Source of the DNA: Alphaproteobacteria bacterium
Lineage (GTDB): Bacteria > Pseudomonadota > Alphaproteobacteria > Rhizobiales > Beijerinckiaceae
Length of the DNA stretch: 32,842 bases
Assembly (NCBI GenBank): GCA_029979185.1
Contig: JAPOIA010000005.1
Coordinates: 1-32,842, forward strand
Reading direction: 5' to 3'
This document shows positions 12,083 through 21,359 of this stretch, in pieces. The translations under genes were made by a program, and so were the position numbers. Every line of letters starts with the position of its first letter. Position 1 is the first letter of the stretch. The notes beneath the pieces are model-generated. The model saw nothing but the letters and a program-made list of their open reading frames with translations. It was not told where the DNA came from and ran no database searches.

Positions 12083-14356
12083 TCAAAAAAAACTCATCGG
12101 ATCGACATCCACATGTACCCTTAAGGAACCGCGCAATTTCGGCGCGGCGGCCAGCATGGCGCGCAAGAAGCCCTGCAGGTCGGCGCTGCGCGGGGCTTTC
12201 ACCAAAAGCCGGTAGCGATAGCGGGCGCGGACCAGGAAGATCGGCGCTTCGGCGGGTCCGAGGATCGTCAAGTCGTCTTCGGCCGGCAGATCGCCGGGCC
12301 GTGTCAGCTTCCAGCGCTCGCTCGCCGGCAGGGCATGGGCGGCGCGGACAAGCGCCCGCGCATGGTGTTCGGCCTCAGTGCGGTCCTTGCCGGAAACGAT
12401 GAGCGCTGCGAGCCGCCCGAATGGCGGCAGCATGGCGCGCTGGCGCTGGCGGATTTCCTCTTCGTAGAAGCGCTCGCCATCGCCGGAGATCAGCGCCTTC
12501 ATCACCGGATGATCGGCGCCCCATGTCTGGACGATGCCGGTTCCCGGCCTGTCGCCACGGCCGGCGCGTCCCGTCACTTGCTGAAGGAGCTGGAACGACC
12601 GCTCGGCGGCGCGCGGATCGCCGCTGGTCAGGCCTGCATCCGCATCGATCACACCTACCAGCGTGAGTTGCGGAAAGTTGTGTCCCTTGGCGACAAGCTG
12701 GGTGCCGATAACGATATCGAACTCACCTGCGGCAATGGCTTCCAGCTCGCGCTTCAACCGCTCTGTGCCACCGGGAAAATCCGACGACAGGACGATGCGC
12801 CGGGCATCGGGCCAGCGTTTGGCAGCCTCGTCCGCGAGGCGCTCGACACCCGGTCCGCAGGCGGCAAGCGAATCCTCCTCGCCGCATTCGGTACAACGGT
12901 CGGGCCGCCTTTCGGTATGCCCGCAATGGTGGCAAACCAGCGCCCGACGGAAGCGGTGCTCGACCAGCCAGGCCGAGCATTGCGGACATTCGTACTTGTG
13001 GCCGCAGGACCGGCACAGGGTCAGCGGCGCATAGCCGCGGCGGTTCAGGAATAGCAGAACCTGCTCTTTGTCCGCCAGCGCCTTTTCGATGCGCGAGACG
13101 AGCCCCGGCGCAATCCATTCGCCGCGCTTTGGACCAAAGGCCTTGAGGTCGATGGAGCGCAACTCGGGCAGGACGCGGCCGCCGTAGCGGTTTTCCAGTT
13201 TCAGATGACCGTAGCGGCCCTGTTGCGCATTGACACGGCTTTCCAGCGACGGCGTTGCGGACGCCAGCACCACAGCGGCATTTTCCAGCCTTGCGCGCAC
13301 CACCGCCATGTCGCGGGCGTGATAGGTAACGCCATCGTCCTGCTTGTAGGCGGCCTCGTGTTCCTCGTCGACGACGATAACGCCGGGATTGGCGAATGGC
13401 AGGAACAGGGCGGAGCGGGCGCCGGCCACCACCTTGACCTCGCCTGACGCGACACCGGACCAGATCCTTGCCCGCTTGCGCGGATTGACGCCGGAATGCC
13501 ATTCGGCCGGGCGCACGCCGAAGCGTGCGGCAAACCGGTCGAGAAACTGCGCCGTCAGCGCGATTTCCGGCATCAGGATCAGCGCCTGCTTGCCAGCCTG
13601 CACGGCGGCGGCAACGGCCTCGAAATAGACCTCTGTCTTGCCGGAACCGGTGACGCCTTCCAGCAGCGTGGCGGAATAGCCGCCAGCGGTTACTTTTTTC
13701 GCCAGCTCGTCCGCCGCATGCTGCTGGTCGGGCTCGAACCGGGCCCGGGCAAAGTCCGTGTCGGGTTCTGACGCCACAGGTTCCGGCGGCAGGGCGATGG
13801 CTTCAAGAACGCCTGCATCGACTAGGCCGTCGACGACGCCTGTGGAACAGGCGGCTGCCTCCGCCAGCTCTCGTTTGGAGAATACAAGCCCGCCCAGTGC
13901 GGCCTCGATGATGCGCTGGCGGGCAGGGGTCAGCCGCTCCGGCGCTTCGGCACCGGCTATCAGCCGCACGCCGATGCGCATGGTTTCGGAACCGGCGTGA
14001 TCGGGAGCGCGCACGGCCATGCGCAGGACCATGCCGCGCGGGCTCAATGTCCAGCGCGCCACCCAGTCGACGAAATCGCGCAAGGGGTCAGGCAGGGCCG
14101 GCAGATCGCGCCTTGCGTTTATGGTCTTGAGATTGGAGCCGGAAGCCGAACGGCGGATGTCCCATACGACGCCGGAAGCTTCGCGGGTCCCGAGCGGGAT
14201 ATCGACCAGATCACCCGGCTTCAACTCCAGTCCGGGCGGTATCCGGTAGGAATAGGCAATATCGACGGCGACCGGCACGAGGACATCGGCAACGGGATCG
14301 CCGAAGCTCTCCGCGTCGCCAAACATCGAATCATCGTTGCCGCCGGACATGCTCAT
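12083..14356 (-). CDS. priA: Primosomal protein N' (replication restart helicase PriA)
   Basis: PriA recognises stalled or collapsed replication forks, unwinds with 3'-5' polarity and reloads the replisome. The N-terminal DNA-binding domain begins ADVLVPVAVDIAYSYRIPPGL. The helicase core has Walker A GVTGSGKT (234-241) and Walker B DEEH (330-333). Eight cysteines in CxxC pairs (LCRSCGHKYECPQC, then CHHCGH and CTECG) form the two zinc sites inserted between the helicase lobes. GTQLVAKGHNFPQLTLVGV and QVTGRAGRGDRPG are helicase motifs V and VI. At 757 residues it is full length; ATG at 14362-region alternatives are absent, but internal ATGs at residues 3 and 11 are possible starts. In many relatives priA lies directly beside atpH; here two genes separate them. 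Confidence 0.95.
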   Translation of the reverse strand: MSMSGGNDDSMFGDAESFGDPVADVLVPVAVDIAYSYRIPPGLELKPGDLVDIPLGTREASGVVWDIRRSASGSNLKTINARRDLPALPDPLRDFVDWVARWTLSPRGMVLRMAVRAPDHAGSETMRIGVRLIAGAEAPERLTPARQRIIEAALGGLVFSKRELAEAAACSTGVVDGLVDAGVLEAIALPPEPVASEPDTDFARARFEPDQQHAADELAKKVTAGGYSATLLEGVTGSGKTEVYFEAVAAAVQAGKQALILMPEIALTAQFLDRFAARFGVRPAEWHSGVNPRKRARIWSGVASGEVKVVAGARSALFLPFANPGVIVVDEEHEAAYKQDDGVTYHARDMAVVRARLENAAVVLASATPSLESRVNAQQGRYGHLKLENRYGGRVLPELRSIDLKAFGPKRGEWIAPGLVSRIEKALADKEQVLLFLNRRGYAPLTLCRSCGHKYECPQCSAWLVEHRFRRALVCHHCGHTERRPDRCTECGEEDSLAACGPGVERLADEAAKRWPDARRIVLSSDFPGGTERLKRELEAIAAGEFDIVIGTQLVAKGHNFPQLTLVGVIDADAGLTSGDPRAAERSFQLLQQVTGRAGRGDRPGTGIVQTWGADHPVMKALISGDGERFYEEEIRQRQRAMLPPFGRLAALIVSGKDRTEAEHHARALVRAAHALPASERWKLTRPGDLPAEDDLTILGPAEAPIFLVRARYRYRLLVKAPRSADLQGFLRAMLAAAPKLRGSLRVHVDVDPMSFF

Positions 14357-14400
14357 CCATCATGGCTAGCACTATCCGGCGGCCATTGGCATCACCTGCA

Positions 14401-15417
14401 TCAGGGAACGCGCAGAACCTTGCGGATCTTCGCCTTTTCTTCCGGCGATACGGCGACCACTGTGGTGATGTTCTTCAAAGTTGTTTCGGGAGATTCCGGC
14501 TCGACATAGCGCTGCGACTTCTCGCCCATCGCCTGCAGCTCCTTGTCATTCAGCGTATCCTGAACCGCCTTCTGCAGAACCTTCAGCTTGCCGGCCTCAA
14601 CGCCGGGCGGCGTGACAAGAATGCGGCCGAGATCTTCCACCGTCGAGTGAAAGTCGAAAAGCTTCTCCGCTTCCTGCGTCAACTTGACGGCCGAGAAGAT
14701 GGTCGGAACGTTCTTGAAGAAGCGCGACGGCTTGCGATTGATCACCGCAACAGCGCGAACGTCGCCGGCCTTCACATATTTCCAGCCCGAGGTATCGGAA
14801 ACATAGATTGCGTCCATTTCTCCCTGCACAACGGCGCGACCGGCATCGCGGCTACCCTTGTAGCCGATGATGACCTTGCACTTCAGCTTGAGCGCTTCGC
14901 AGGTAAACCATGCGCCATCGGACAGCCCGTCAATGGGACCTGATGCGGCCCAGCGTATTTCCTTTGTTGACTTGATCGCATCCTGTGCCGTTCTGATCGG
15001 CGAATCCTTGTGCACCAGCCATACCCAGGGCGACTTCGCGATCGTGCCCAGGTTGCCCATCTTTGCCAGGTCGTAGCGCACCTGCTTCTGGCCAACGAGC
15101 TGCGACATTGCGGCGGCAGTGCCGTTGACGATCATCATCTTCAGCGCATCGCCCTTTGCCGCATAGATCTTGTTGAGCGCAGTTACGCCGCCAGCGCCGG
15201 GCTGGTTTTCCACGACGATATTGGCGCCAAGGCGCTTGGCGATATGGGGCGCAAGCATGCGTGCATAGGCGTCGTAGCCGCCGCCGGGGCCATATCCGAC
15301 AATGAGACGGATGGATTTGCCCTTGAACCAGGCAGCGTCGGCATCCTGCGACGAAGCTGGCGCGGCAAACATCCCGGCACTGGCGAGCGCCAACATGGCG
15401 GCTGTGATGATTTTCAT
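14401..15417 (-). CDS. Tripartite tricarboxylate transporter substrate-binding protein (Bug/TctC family)
   Basis: This is a second periplasmic binding protein of the Bug/TctC family (338 residues). The signal peptide spans residues 1-23 (MKIITAAMLALASAGMFAAP, cleavage near ASSQD). The mature part opens AAWFKGKSIRLIVGYGPGGGYDAYARMLAPHIAKRLG with NQPGAGGVTALN after it. GGAG lies close upstream of the ATG. It follows hemD by 67 bases and precedes priA by 44 bases on the same strand, so it may be read through from hemCD. No TctA/TctB partners are visible. It is clearly different in sequence from the family member at 10921, so a recent duplication is unlikely. Confidence 0.9.
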   Translation of the reverse strand: MKIITAAMLALASAGMFAAPASSQDADAAWFKGKSIRLIVGYGPGGGYDAYARMLAPHIAKRLGANIVVENQPGAGGVTALNKIYAAKGDALKMMIVNGTAAAMSQLVGQKQVRYDLAKMGNLGTIAKSPWVWLVHKDSPIRTAQDAIKSTKEIRWAASGPIDGLSDGAWFTCEALKLKCKVIIGYKGSRDAGRAVVQGEMDAIYVSDTSGWKYVKAGDVRAVAVINRKPSRFFKNVPTIFSAVKLTQEAEKLFDFHSTVEDLGRILVTPPGVEAGKLKVLQKAVQDTLNDKELQAMGEKSQRYVEPESPETTLKNITTVVAVSPEEKAKIRKVLRVP

Positions 15418-15484
15418 GGTCTCTCTCCTGCGATTCCTCTGACCGGGTTCCTATAGCATTGATGGATGGTGGTGCGAACGCAAT

Positions 15485-16195
15485 TTAGGGCGTTGAGAGC
15501 ACTGCAATCATCGCGGCTGTATCAGGCGTTGAAGCAATCGCTACTTTGCCCGGCCGCAAGGCTTCGAGACCCTTAGCAGCATCGGCGGAGATGCAGACAT
15601 GGCGCAATCCGGCCGCCGCACCGGCAAGCCCTGCTCGATGTACCGCGCTGGCGAAAAGCCCTGCACTGCGGCGGGAAAAATGCATTGCCGCGTCAAGCGC
15701 GCCCGTTGCCAGGCACTCTGCCGCTTCGGCTTCGAGCGCATCCACTGCAGCGGTTTCATAAACAACCAGCGTGCGAACATCGTATCCAGCGGCACGCAGG
15801 CCATCTTCGAGCGAAGGCTTGCGATTCCTGCCGGCCAGATAGATCAGCCGCGCAGGGGCGGAGAGATGCTCGCCTATCGAAGCCAACAGTTCCGCAACGC
15901 TTGGGGCAACGACGGAGGCCCGGGAAAATCCGGCACATACCGCTGCGCCGGCGGTTCTTTCACCAACGCAGAACAAGGGAACTTTCGACCAGTTATTGCC
16001 GGACATACCGGCATCACAAAAGCGAAACGCCCGCGCACTCGTCGCCACAACGCCGTCGCAATCGAGTTGCGGTGGAACGGCTGCCAATGGCGCGGTCTTC
16101 ATGAGAGGCGAAACGATCGTATCGTGACCCAGATCCCGCAGCCATTGCGCCAGTTCTTGCGCTTCCTCCTGCGGGCGGGTCAGCAGAATGCGCAT
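15485..16195 (-). CDS. hemD: Uroporphyrinogen-III synthase
   Basis: HemD closes linear hydroxymethylbilane to uroporphyrinogen III while flipping ring D, a shared step of heme, cobalamin and siroheme synthesis. HemD is poorly conserved, but MRILLTRPQEEAQELAQWLRDLGHD at the N-terminus, PLFCVGERTAGAA, LIYLAGRNRKPSLEDGLRAAGYDV and the closing KVAIASTPDTAAMIAVL follow the family pattern, and 236 residues is the usual size. The ATG lies 2 bases after the hemC stop, so it is translated with hemC. In many rhizobia the next gene is a mitofilin-like membrane protein; here a TctC-family gene takes that place. Confidence 0.93.
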   Translation of the reverse strand: MRILLTRPQEEAQELAQWLRDLGHDTIVSPLMKTAPLAAVPPQLDCDGVVATSARAFRFCDAGMSGNNWSKVPLFCVGERTAGAAVCAGFSRASVVAPSVAELLASIGEHLSAPARLIYLAGRNRKPSLEDGLRAAGYDVRTLVVYETAAVDALEAEAAECLATGALDAAMHFSRRSAGLFASAVHRAGLAGAAAGLRHVCISADAAKGLEALRPGKVAIASTPDTAAMIAVLSTP

Positions 16196-16197
16196 GG

Positions 16198-17136
16198 CTA
16201 GCCAAACATGTCAGCGGGCGCGCAGGCGCGCAGGCTGCGGCCGGCGGCCAGACCGATATCATGGGCCTGCGCCACGGAACCGGCTTCGGAAACTTCGTGA
16301 AATTCCGAGCCGTCGGGACGCAGGATGATACCGCGGAAGCGCACCTGCGTCCCGTCGGAATTTGCAAGACCGGCAATCGGCGTACGGCATGACCCATCGA
16401 CGACACGCAGAAACGCACGCTCGGCTGTAAGGGCGTGCATGGTGCGTTCGTCGCCAATCGCGGCAAGCCGCTGCAGCGTTGTTTCATCCATGCGGCGGGC
16501 GGTTATGCCGATGGCGCCCTGTCCCACCGCCGGCAGAAAATCGTCCGTCTCGAGGACCGCTTGGGCCTTGTCCTGCAGCCCGAGCCGCTTTAGGCCGGCC
16601 AGCGCCAGCAGGGTTGCATCGGCTTCGCCGTCGGCAATCTTGCGCAACCGCGTCTCGACATTGCCGCGGATAAGCACAATCTGTGTGTCAGGTCGCAGGC
16701 GTTTCACCTGCGCGCCCCGGCGCAGGGAGGCTGTGCCGACGCGCGCACCGCGCGGCAGGCCGGCAATCGAGGTTGCAGCCGGGCAAATCAGCGCATCGCG
16801 CACGTCTTCACGCGGCAGATAGGCAGCAATGCATAGTTCCTCGGGCAGCAGCGTCGGCAGATCCTTGGAGGAGTGGACCGCGATATCGATAGTCCCGCCA
16901 ATCAGGGCGCTGTCCAGTTCCTTCGTAAACAGCCCCTTGCCGCCTGCCTCCGAGAGCGCCCGGTCCTGGATCATGTCTCCGGTGGTGCGAATCACGGAAA
17001 TGGCGATGTCCTCGACAGGCACGCCATGGGCGCGCGACAGGGTTGCCTGCAGCTGGTGCGCCTGGGCCAGAGCCAGCGGACTGCCGCGCGTACCGATGGT
17101 CATCCAGACCGGTTTTTTCTGCTCAGAACTGCTCAC
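16198..17136 (-). CDS. hemC: Porphobilinogen deaminase (hydroxymethylbilane synthase)
   Basis: HemC joins four porphobilinogen molecules into hydroxymethylbilane in the cytoplasm. IGTRGSPLALAQA near the N-terminus, FTKELDSALIGGTIDIAVHSSKDLPT, GTASLRRGAQ and the GSCRTPIAG motif with the cysteine that carries the dipyrromethane cofactor (C250 from my start) are all intact. The track starts at 17199 (333 residues). I prefer GTG 17136, because GGGAG lies 5 bases upstream and the resulting 312 residues fit the family. It is the first gene of hemC-hemD. The tsaD (gcp) gene that often faces hemC in relatives is absent; tRNA-Gly lies there instead. Confidence 0.95.
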   Translation of the reverse strand: MSSSEQKKPVWMTIGTRGSPLALAQAHQLQATLSRAHGVPVEDIAISVIRTTGDMIQDRALSEAGGKGLFTKELDSALIGGTIDIAVHSSKDLPTLLPEELCIAAYLPREDVRDALICPAATSIAGLPRGARVGTASLRRGAQVKRLRPDTQIVLIRGNVETRLRKIADGEADATLLALAGLKRLGLQDKAQAVLETDDFLPAVGQGAIGITARRMDETTLQRLAAIGDERTMHALTAERAFLRVVDGSCRTPIAGLANSDGTQVRFRGIILRPDGSEFHEVSEAGSVAQAHDIGLAAGRSLRACAPADMFG

Positions 17137-17285
17137 ATTCACTCCCGCGGACAAGACTTCACCAGATTTCCGCCGCTCGTTCCTGCAAAAACAAGTCAAA
17201 ACGGATCAAATCCGGGCTCACCCTAGCAGATTTCAATCAATTTAACCGGCCTGATATCTTCTTTTCATTCTTGCGCACAAGACGA

Positions 17286-17314
17286 TTGCATTACGTTCCG
17301 GTTTGCGGCATATA
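17286..17314 (+). promoter_or_regulatory. Probable sigma-70 type promoter of tRNA-Gly
   Basis: TTGCAT, a 17-base spacer and CATATA lie 24 bases before the tRNA 5' end. The spacing is ideal and both boxes are close to consensus for a vegetative promoter. This is a sequence match only. Confidence 0.55.
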
Positions 17315-17338
17315 CCGCCCGTCGCAAGCGACATGGAT

Positions 17339-17413
17339 GCGGGTGTAGCTCAGGGGTAGAGCACAACCTTGCCAAGGTTGGGGTCGTGGGTTCGAATCCC
17401 ATCGCCCGCTCCA
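17339..17413 (+). tRNA. tRNA-Gly (anticodon GCC)
   Basis: A full cloverleaf is readable. The acceptor stem is GCGGGTG with CGCCCGC (one G-T pair), the D-arm is GCTCaggggtaGAGC, the anticodon arm is CAACCttGCCaaGGTTG with anticodon GCC, and the T-arm is GTGGGttcgaatCCCAT. The discriminator is T and CCA is encoded at 17411-17413. It reads GGC and GGT glycine codons. It stands alone between hemC and a GNAT gene; I saw no direct repeat suggesting use as an integration site. Confidence 0.97.
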
Positions 17414-17607
17414 AAGATCGCTTCAATGGCCATGCCAGCGTATTTTTCGCTGAACCGCCAATGCTTTGCGCGGTCCGTCCGCAAGAGCTTTAAAATCTCT
17501 CAGTATCCAATCGTTGCGCACCAGCGCGGATAACTGCGCCCGCACCCCATCTCATGTCCGGGAAAATTGTGCTTGCGGATCGGGCAACGGCTTCATAGCA
17601 TCCCTGT

Positions 17608-18114
17608 ATGGTCAACACCCTGGTCACAGTGCGCACCGCACGCGCCGCCGACGCGGCAGAGATTGCCACCGTCCACGATCTGTCGTGGCGCGAGGCCTAT
17701 CGCGGCATCATTCTGGGAAAGGAACTGGAGCGGATGATTTCGCGGCGCGGCCCGCGCTGGTGGGAGTCGGCTGTCAATCGTGGATCGAACATACTGGTGC
17801 TGGACTTCGATGAAACGGTCGTCGGTTACACGACCTATGGCCGCAATCGCGCCCGCGCCATCCCGCTCAAGGGCGAAATATACGAGCTGTATCTGACGCC
17901 GGAATTCCAGGGTTTGGGTTTCGGGCGCCGCCTTTTCAAGGCAGCCCGCGCCGACCTTGCCCGGCACAATTGCGATTCGGCGGTCGTCTGGTCGCTGGAG
18001 GACAATGCCCGCGCAGTATCATTCTATCGCCATATGGGCGGGGAAGCCGTCAAGCGCGCACCGGAGAAATTCGGAGAAGAAGCGCGCGATCGCGTGGCAT
18101 TCGGATTTTCCTAG
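17608..18114 (+). CDS. GNAT family N-acetyltransferase
   Basis: This is a single-domain acetyl-CoA-dependent N-acetyltransferase of 168 residues, likely cytoplasmic. It opens VTVRTARAADAAEIATVHDLSWREAYRGI, the usual N-terminal strand and helix. The acetyl-CoA pyrophosphate loop lies in YLTPEFQGLGFGRRLFKAA (Q/RxxGxG/A type), and NARAVSFYRHMGGE gives the C-terminal motif. The substrate is unknown. It converges on the broken sugar dehydrogenase gene with only 17 bases between the stops; an 8-bp hairpin (18138-18156) at the end of that gene might act as terminator. Confidence 0.88.
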   Translation: MVNTLVTVRTARAADAAEIATVHDLSWREAYRGIILGKELERMISRRGPRWWESAVNRGSNILVLDFDETVVGYTTYGRNRARAIPLKGEIYELYLTPEFQGLGFGRRLFKAARADLARHNCDSAVVWSLEDNARAVSFYRHMGGEAVKRAPEKFGEEARDRVAFGFS

Positions 18115-18131
18115 AGCGCCCGGTGTGCTTT

Positions 18132-19289
18132 CTATCGCACCCCTGCGGCAGGGGTGAGTTTCAGCAGGCGTCCGCCGCCACCATCTTCAAGCACCCACAG
18201 CGCACCCTCCGGTCCCTGCTCCACCTCGCGCACCCTTTTGCCCCAGCGATAGCGCTCAGCCTCGCGCGCCGCGCCGCCCTTCATTTCGACAAGCAGCAGC
18301 GCCCGGCCGGACAATCCGCCGAGAAAGCCGTTGCCCTTCCAAGCCGTGAACAGGTTGCCCGAATAAATAACAAATCCGGCCGGCGAGATGGATGGAACCC
18401 AGAAAACTTTCGGCGGGGCGAATTCCGGTCGGGTCCGATGCGCGGGAATGCGTTAGCCGGAATAGTGTCGACCCTGCGACACCGGCGGCCAGCCGTAATT
18501 CCTGCCCTTGACGATCAGATTGAGCTCGTCGCCGCCGCGTGGCCCCATCTCATGCGCCCAGAGCCTGCCTTGTGCGTCGAAGGCAATGCCGAGCGGGTTG
18601 CGATGACCTATGGTCCAGAAGGTCTTCGCCAATTCGCCCCGATCCTGCCAGGGATTGTCATTCGGCACCGAACCGTCGTCGTTGAGGCGGATGATCTTGC
18701 CAAGCGCCTGATCGAAAGCCTGGGCCGGTGTCAGTTCCTGCCGGTCGCCCGCAGTGATGAACAACTTGCCGTCCGGGCCAAAGGCCATGCGGTGGCTGTA
18801 GTGACCGGCGCCGGAAACCTTCGGTGTCTGCGTCCAGATTTTCTTGCGTTCGGTCAGGCGCGGCCTGCCGCCGGATATCTCGAATTTTGCGCGCACCACT
18901 GCAGCACCGGCGGTGGAGCCATCGAGACTCTCAGCAAAGGAAGCATAGACCAACCGGTTGCGGGCAAAATCCGGATGCAGAACCACATCGCCCAACCCGC
19001 CCTGCCCCGCATAGGCCACTGGCCAGAGGCTGGCAATTTCCGTCTTTTTCCCGCCCTGCGTGACGTGAAACATCTTGCCTGGCTTTGTGGTCACCAGCAT
19101 TGCCCCGCCGGGCAGGAAGGTCATTGCCCAAGGCTCATCGAGCGATGCAACCGCCTGCGCGTTCAGCTTGCTACCCTTACTCCCGGCGATTTCCAACGCG
19201 CTTGCAGCGCTTCCGGCAAAGGCGAGAAAGAGCCCGGCGGCCGTGGACACAAATAACTTCCCGGAAAACATGGTTCGTCGTGTTTGCAC
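18132..19289 (-). pseudogene. PQQ-dependent sugar dehydrogenase (soluble aldose dehydrogenase, YliI-like) interrupted by an in-frame TAA
   Basis: The family consists of periplasmic six-bladed beta-propeller quinoproteins that oxidise aldose sugars using PQQ. From GTG 19289 (AGGAGG 5 bases upstream) one frame runs through a signal peptide ([20 protein letters not shown]), then [83 protein letters not shown] and [17 protein letters not shown]. There a TAA (18453-18455) ends it after 278 codons. The same frame then continues [31 protein letters not shown] and [18 protein letters not shown] to a natural stop at 18132. Without the TAA the protein would have 385 residues, the family size. There is no frameshift; a single base change explains the break. 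Loss of the last propeller part should abolish function unless the stop is read through or is a sequencing error. Confidence 0.88.
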
Positions 19290-19424
19290 GGCGGCCTCCT
19301 GTGATCGGTGATGCAAAACCATGCGCAAGCACATAGTGCGCCGGACGGGGCGGCAAAGCCGGTTAGCGGAAAATTGAACAGGTCGCGGCCAGCACATGCT
19401 CCAGCGCTTATTGTCCGCCAAGCA

Positions 19425-20102
19425 TCATTTGCGCAGCAGAAATACGCCCTGTTCGCCGAAGAAGTTCCACAGCCACCAAGGCGCATTGAGGCGCAACGGC
19501 TTGCCATATTCGTCCAGCGCAACGGCGCGCTCGATTTTTGCGCCAAGCATATCCACCAGGACAACGAAGTCGCGGATCGTGCAGAAGTGGATGTTTTCCG
19601 TCTCGTACCAGGGATTGGACAGGATGCCGGTCATTGGCATGCGGCCCCGGAACATCAATTGCAGGCGCAGGCGCCAGTGCCCGAAGTTGGGAAAGGATAC
19701 GATGGCGTATCTGCCAATACGAAGCATGTTCTCCAAAACGGCCTTGGGATGACGGGTGGCCTGCAGGGTCTGCGACAGGATCACGAAATCGAACGCGTCG
19801 TCGGGATAATTGTCGAGGTCCTCGTCGGCATCGCCCTGGATGACCGACAGCCCCTTGGCGACACAATTATTGACGCCGAGCTGCGACAGTTCGATACCGC
19901 GGCCGTCGACGCCGCGTTCACGGATCAGCAGATCAAGCAGGGCGCCATCGCCACAACCGATATCGAGAACGCGCGATCCAGCCGTCACCATGCCGGCAAC
20001 GAATTGCAGGTCGACGCGGCCAGCGACGGGACCGGACGATTGCACATCCCCCGCGGCGGCCTTTGCTGGCAAAGTACCCGATGTGTGTTGCATATGTGTC
20101 AT
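19425..20102 (-). CDS. metW: Methionine biosynthesis protein MetW
   Basis: MetW is a small SAM-dependent methyltransferase-like protein that partners MetX in methionine synthesis in many Proteobacteria. The SAM-binding motif VLDIGCGDGALLDLL is near residue 40, and the family-typical FDFVILSQTLQATRHP, SFPNFGHWRLRLQLMFRGRMP and NPWYETENIHFCTIRDF follow. The length of 225 residues is normal. The track frame starts 714 bases further upstream inside metX in another frame; the real start is ATG 20102, or 20093, 11 bases after the metX stop. The two genes form one unit. Confidence 0.95.
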   Translation of the reverse strand: MTHMQHTSGTLPAKAAAGDVQSSGPVAGRVDLQFVAGMVTAGSRVLDIGCGDGALLDLLIRERGVDGRGIELSQLGVNNCVAKGLSVIQGDADEDLDNYPDDAFDFVILSQTLQATRHPKAVLENMLRIGRYAIVSFPNFGHWRLRLQLMFRGRMPMTGILSNPWYETENIHFCTIRDFVVLVDMLGAKIERAVALDEYGKPLRLNAPWWLWNFFGEQGVFLLRK

Positions 20103-20113
20103 CGCGGCGCCAT

Positions 20114-21325
20114 TCACCCCAGCCCGCGAGCGCGCGCGGCTGCTTCCAGAAAGCCGCCGGTTATGGAAAACAGCTCGGGAATGTCCAGCAGGAAAGCGTC
20201 GTGCCCCTTGTCGGTGTCGATTTCGACAAAGGAAACCGAAGCATTGCCGGCGTTCAGTGCATGCACAACGGAGCGCGATTCCGCCGTCGGGAACAGCCAG
20301 TCGGAAGTAAAGGACACCACGCAGAATCTGCATGCCGTACCCGCGAAGGCATTGCCCAGCGCGCCGCCGTAATCGGCAGCCAGGTCGAAATAGTCCATCG
20401 CGCGGGTGACATAGAGGTAGGAGTTTGCATCGAAGCGCTCGACGAAGGTCGAGCCCTGGTGGCGCAGATAGCTTTCGATCTGGAACTCGGCGTCGAAGGA
20501 ATAATCCTTCTCCGCCCTGTCCTGCAGCCGTCGGCCAAACTTGTTGTGAAGGGCCGCATCCGACATGTAGGTGATATGCGCAGCCATGCGCGCAACTGCC
20601 AGACCCTTCTGCGGCTTGACGCCCTCTTCCACGTAGCGCCCGCCACGCCAGTCGCGATCGGCCATGATGGCCTGGCGTCCGACCTCGTGAAAGGCAATAT
20701 TCTGCGAGGAATGGCGCGGGCCGGTCGCAATCGGCATGGCGCTGAAAACCCGATCGCCATAGGCGGCGGCCCATTGCAGCACCTGCATGCCGCCCATCGA
20801 TCCGCCGGCAACGCAAAACAGCTGGTCGATGCCCAGATGATCGACCAGCATGGCCTGGGCGCGCACCATGTCGCCGATGGTTATTACTGGAAGACTGAGG
20901 CCATAGGGTTTGCCCGTCTGCGGATTGATCGAGGAGGGACCGGTCGACCCCATGCAGCCACCGATCACGTTCGAACAGATCACATAGTAGCGGTCAGTGT
21001 CGATCAGGCGGCCCGGGCCGACCATGTTCGTCCACCAGCCGGGCTTTCCGGTTATCGGATGGGTGTTGGCGACGTGCTGGTCGCCGGTGAGCGCATGGCA
21101 GATCAGCACGGCATTGGACTTCTCCGCGTTCAGCATGCCGTAGGTCTGGTAGGCGATGGTGAAGGGCGCAAGGACGGAGCCCGAATCCATCTGCAGCGGC
21201 TTTTCGGCAGGAAAATGCGCCAGCCGTCCGTATGTGGGGTCGATCTCATCCCTGACCCCGCCTGCGGGCGCGCTTTTCAGGTCGGGAATGCTCAAAACCG
21301 GGTCCTTCCAGATTCGGCGTGCCAT
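20114..21325 (-). CDS. metX: Homoserine O-acetyltransferase
   Basis: MetX is an alpha/beta-hydrolase-fold enzyme that transfers an acyl group (usually acetyl) to homoserine at the start of methionine synthesis. The nucleophile elbow AGGSMGGMQ carries Ser176. [26 protein letters not shown] and the C-terminal [12 protein letters not shown] with the catalytic histidine are intact. I choose ATG 21325 (403 residues); the track start at 21442 adds 39 residues that do not look like the family. The Shine-Dalgarno is weak. A palindrome with a possible pseudoknot partner lies in the leader, and metW follows. Confidence 0.95.
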   Translation of the reverse strand: MARRIWKDPVLSIPDLKSAPAGGVRDEIDPTYGRLAHFPAEKPLQMDSGSVLAPFTIAYQTYGMLNAEKSNAVLICHALTGDQHVANTHPITGKPGWWTNMVGPGRLIDTDRYYVICSNVIGGCMGSTGPSSINPQTGKPYGLSLPVITIGDMVRAQAMLVDHLGIDQLFCVAGGSMGGMQVLQWAAAYGDRVFSAMPIATGPRHSSQNIAFHEVGRQAIMADRDWRGGRYVEEGVKPQKGLAVARMAAHITYMSDAALHNKFGRRLQDRAEKDYSFDAEFQIESYLRHQGSTFVERFDANSYLYVTRAMDYFDLAADYGGALGNAFAGTACRFCVVSFTSDWLFPTAESRSVVHALNAGNASVSFVEIDTDKGHDAFLLDIPELFSITGGFLEAAARARGLG

Positions 21326-21359
21326 TTCCGGCCACCGGAAAAACTCACACAAGCGGTAG

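Noticed and set aside
17339-17607. tRNA-Gly as an integration site of a mobile element
   Set aside because: No integrase and no direct repeat of the tRNA 3' end were seen in the following sequence.
18132-18314. Separate 60-aa gene after the sugar dehydrogenase, or a frameshift
   Set aside because: The residues continue the dehydrogenase in exactly the same frame (both stops are at positions divisible by 3), so it is the tail of one gene behind a nonsense codon, not a new gene or frameshift.
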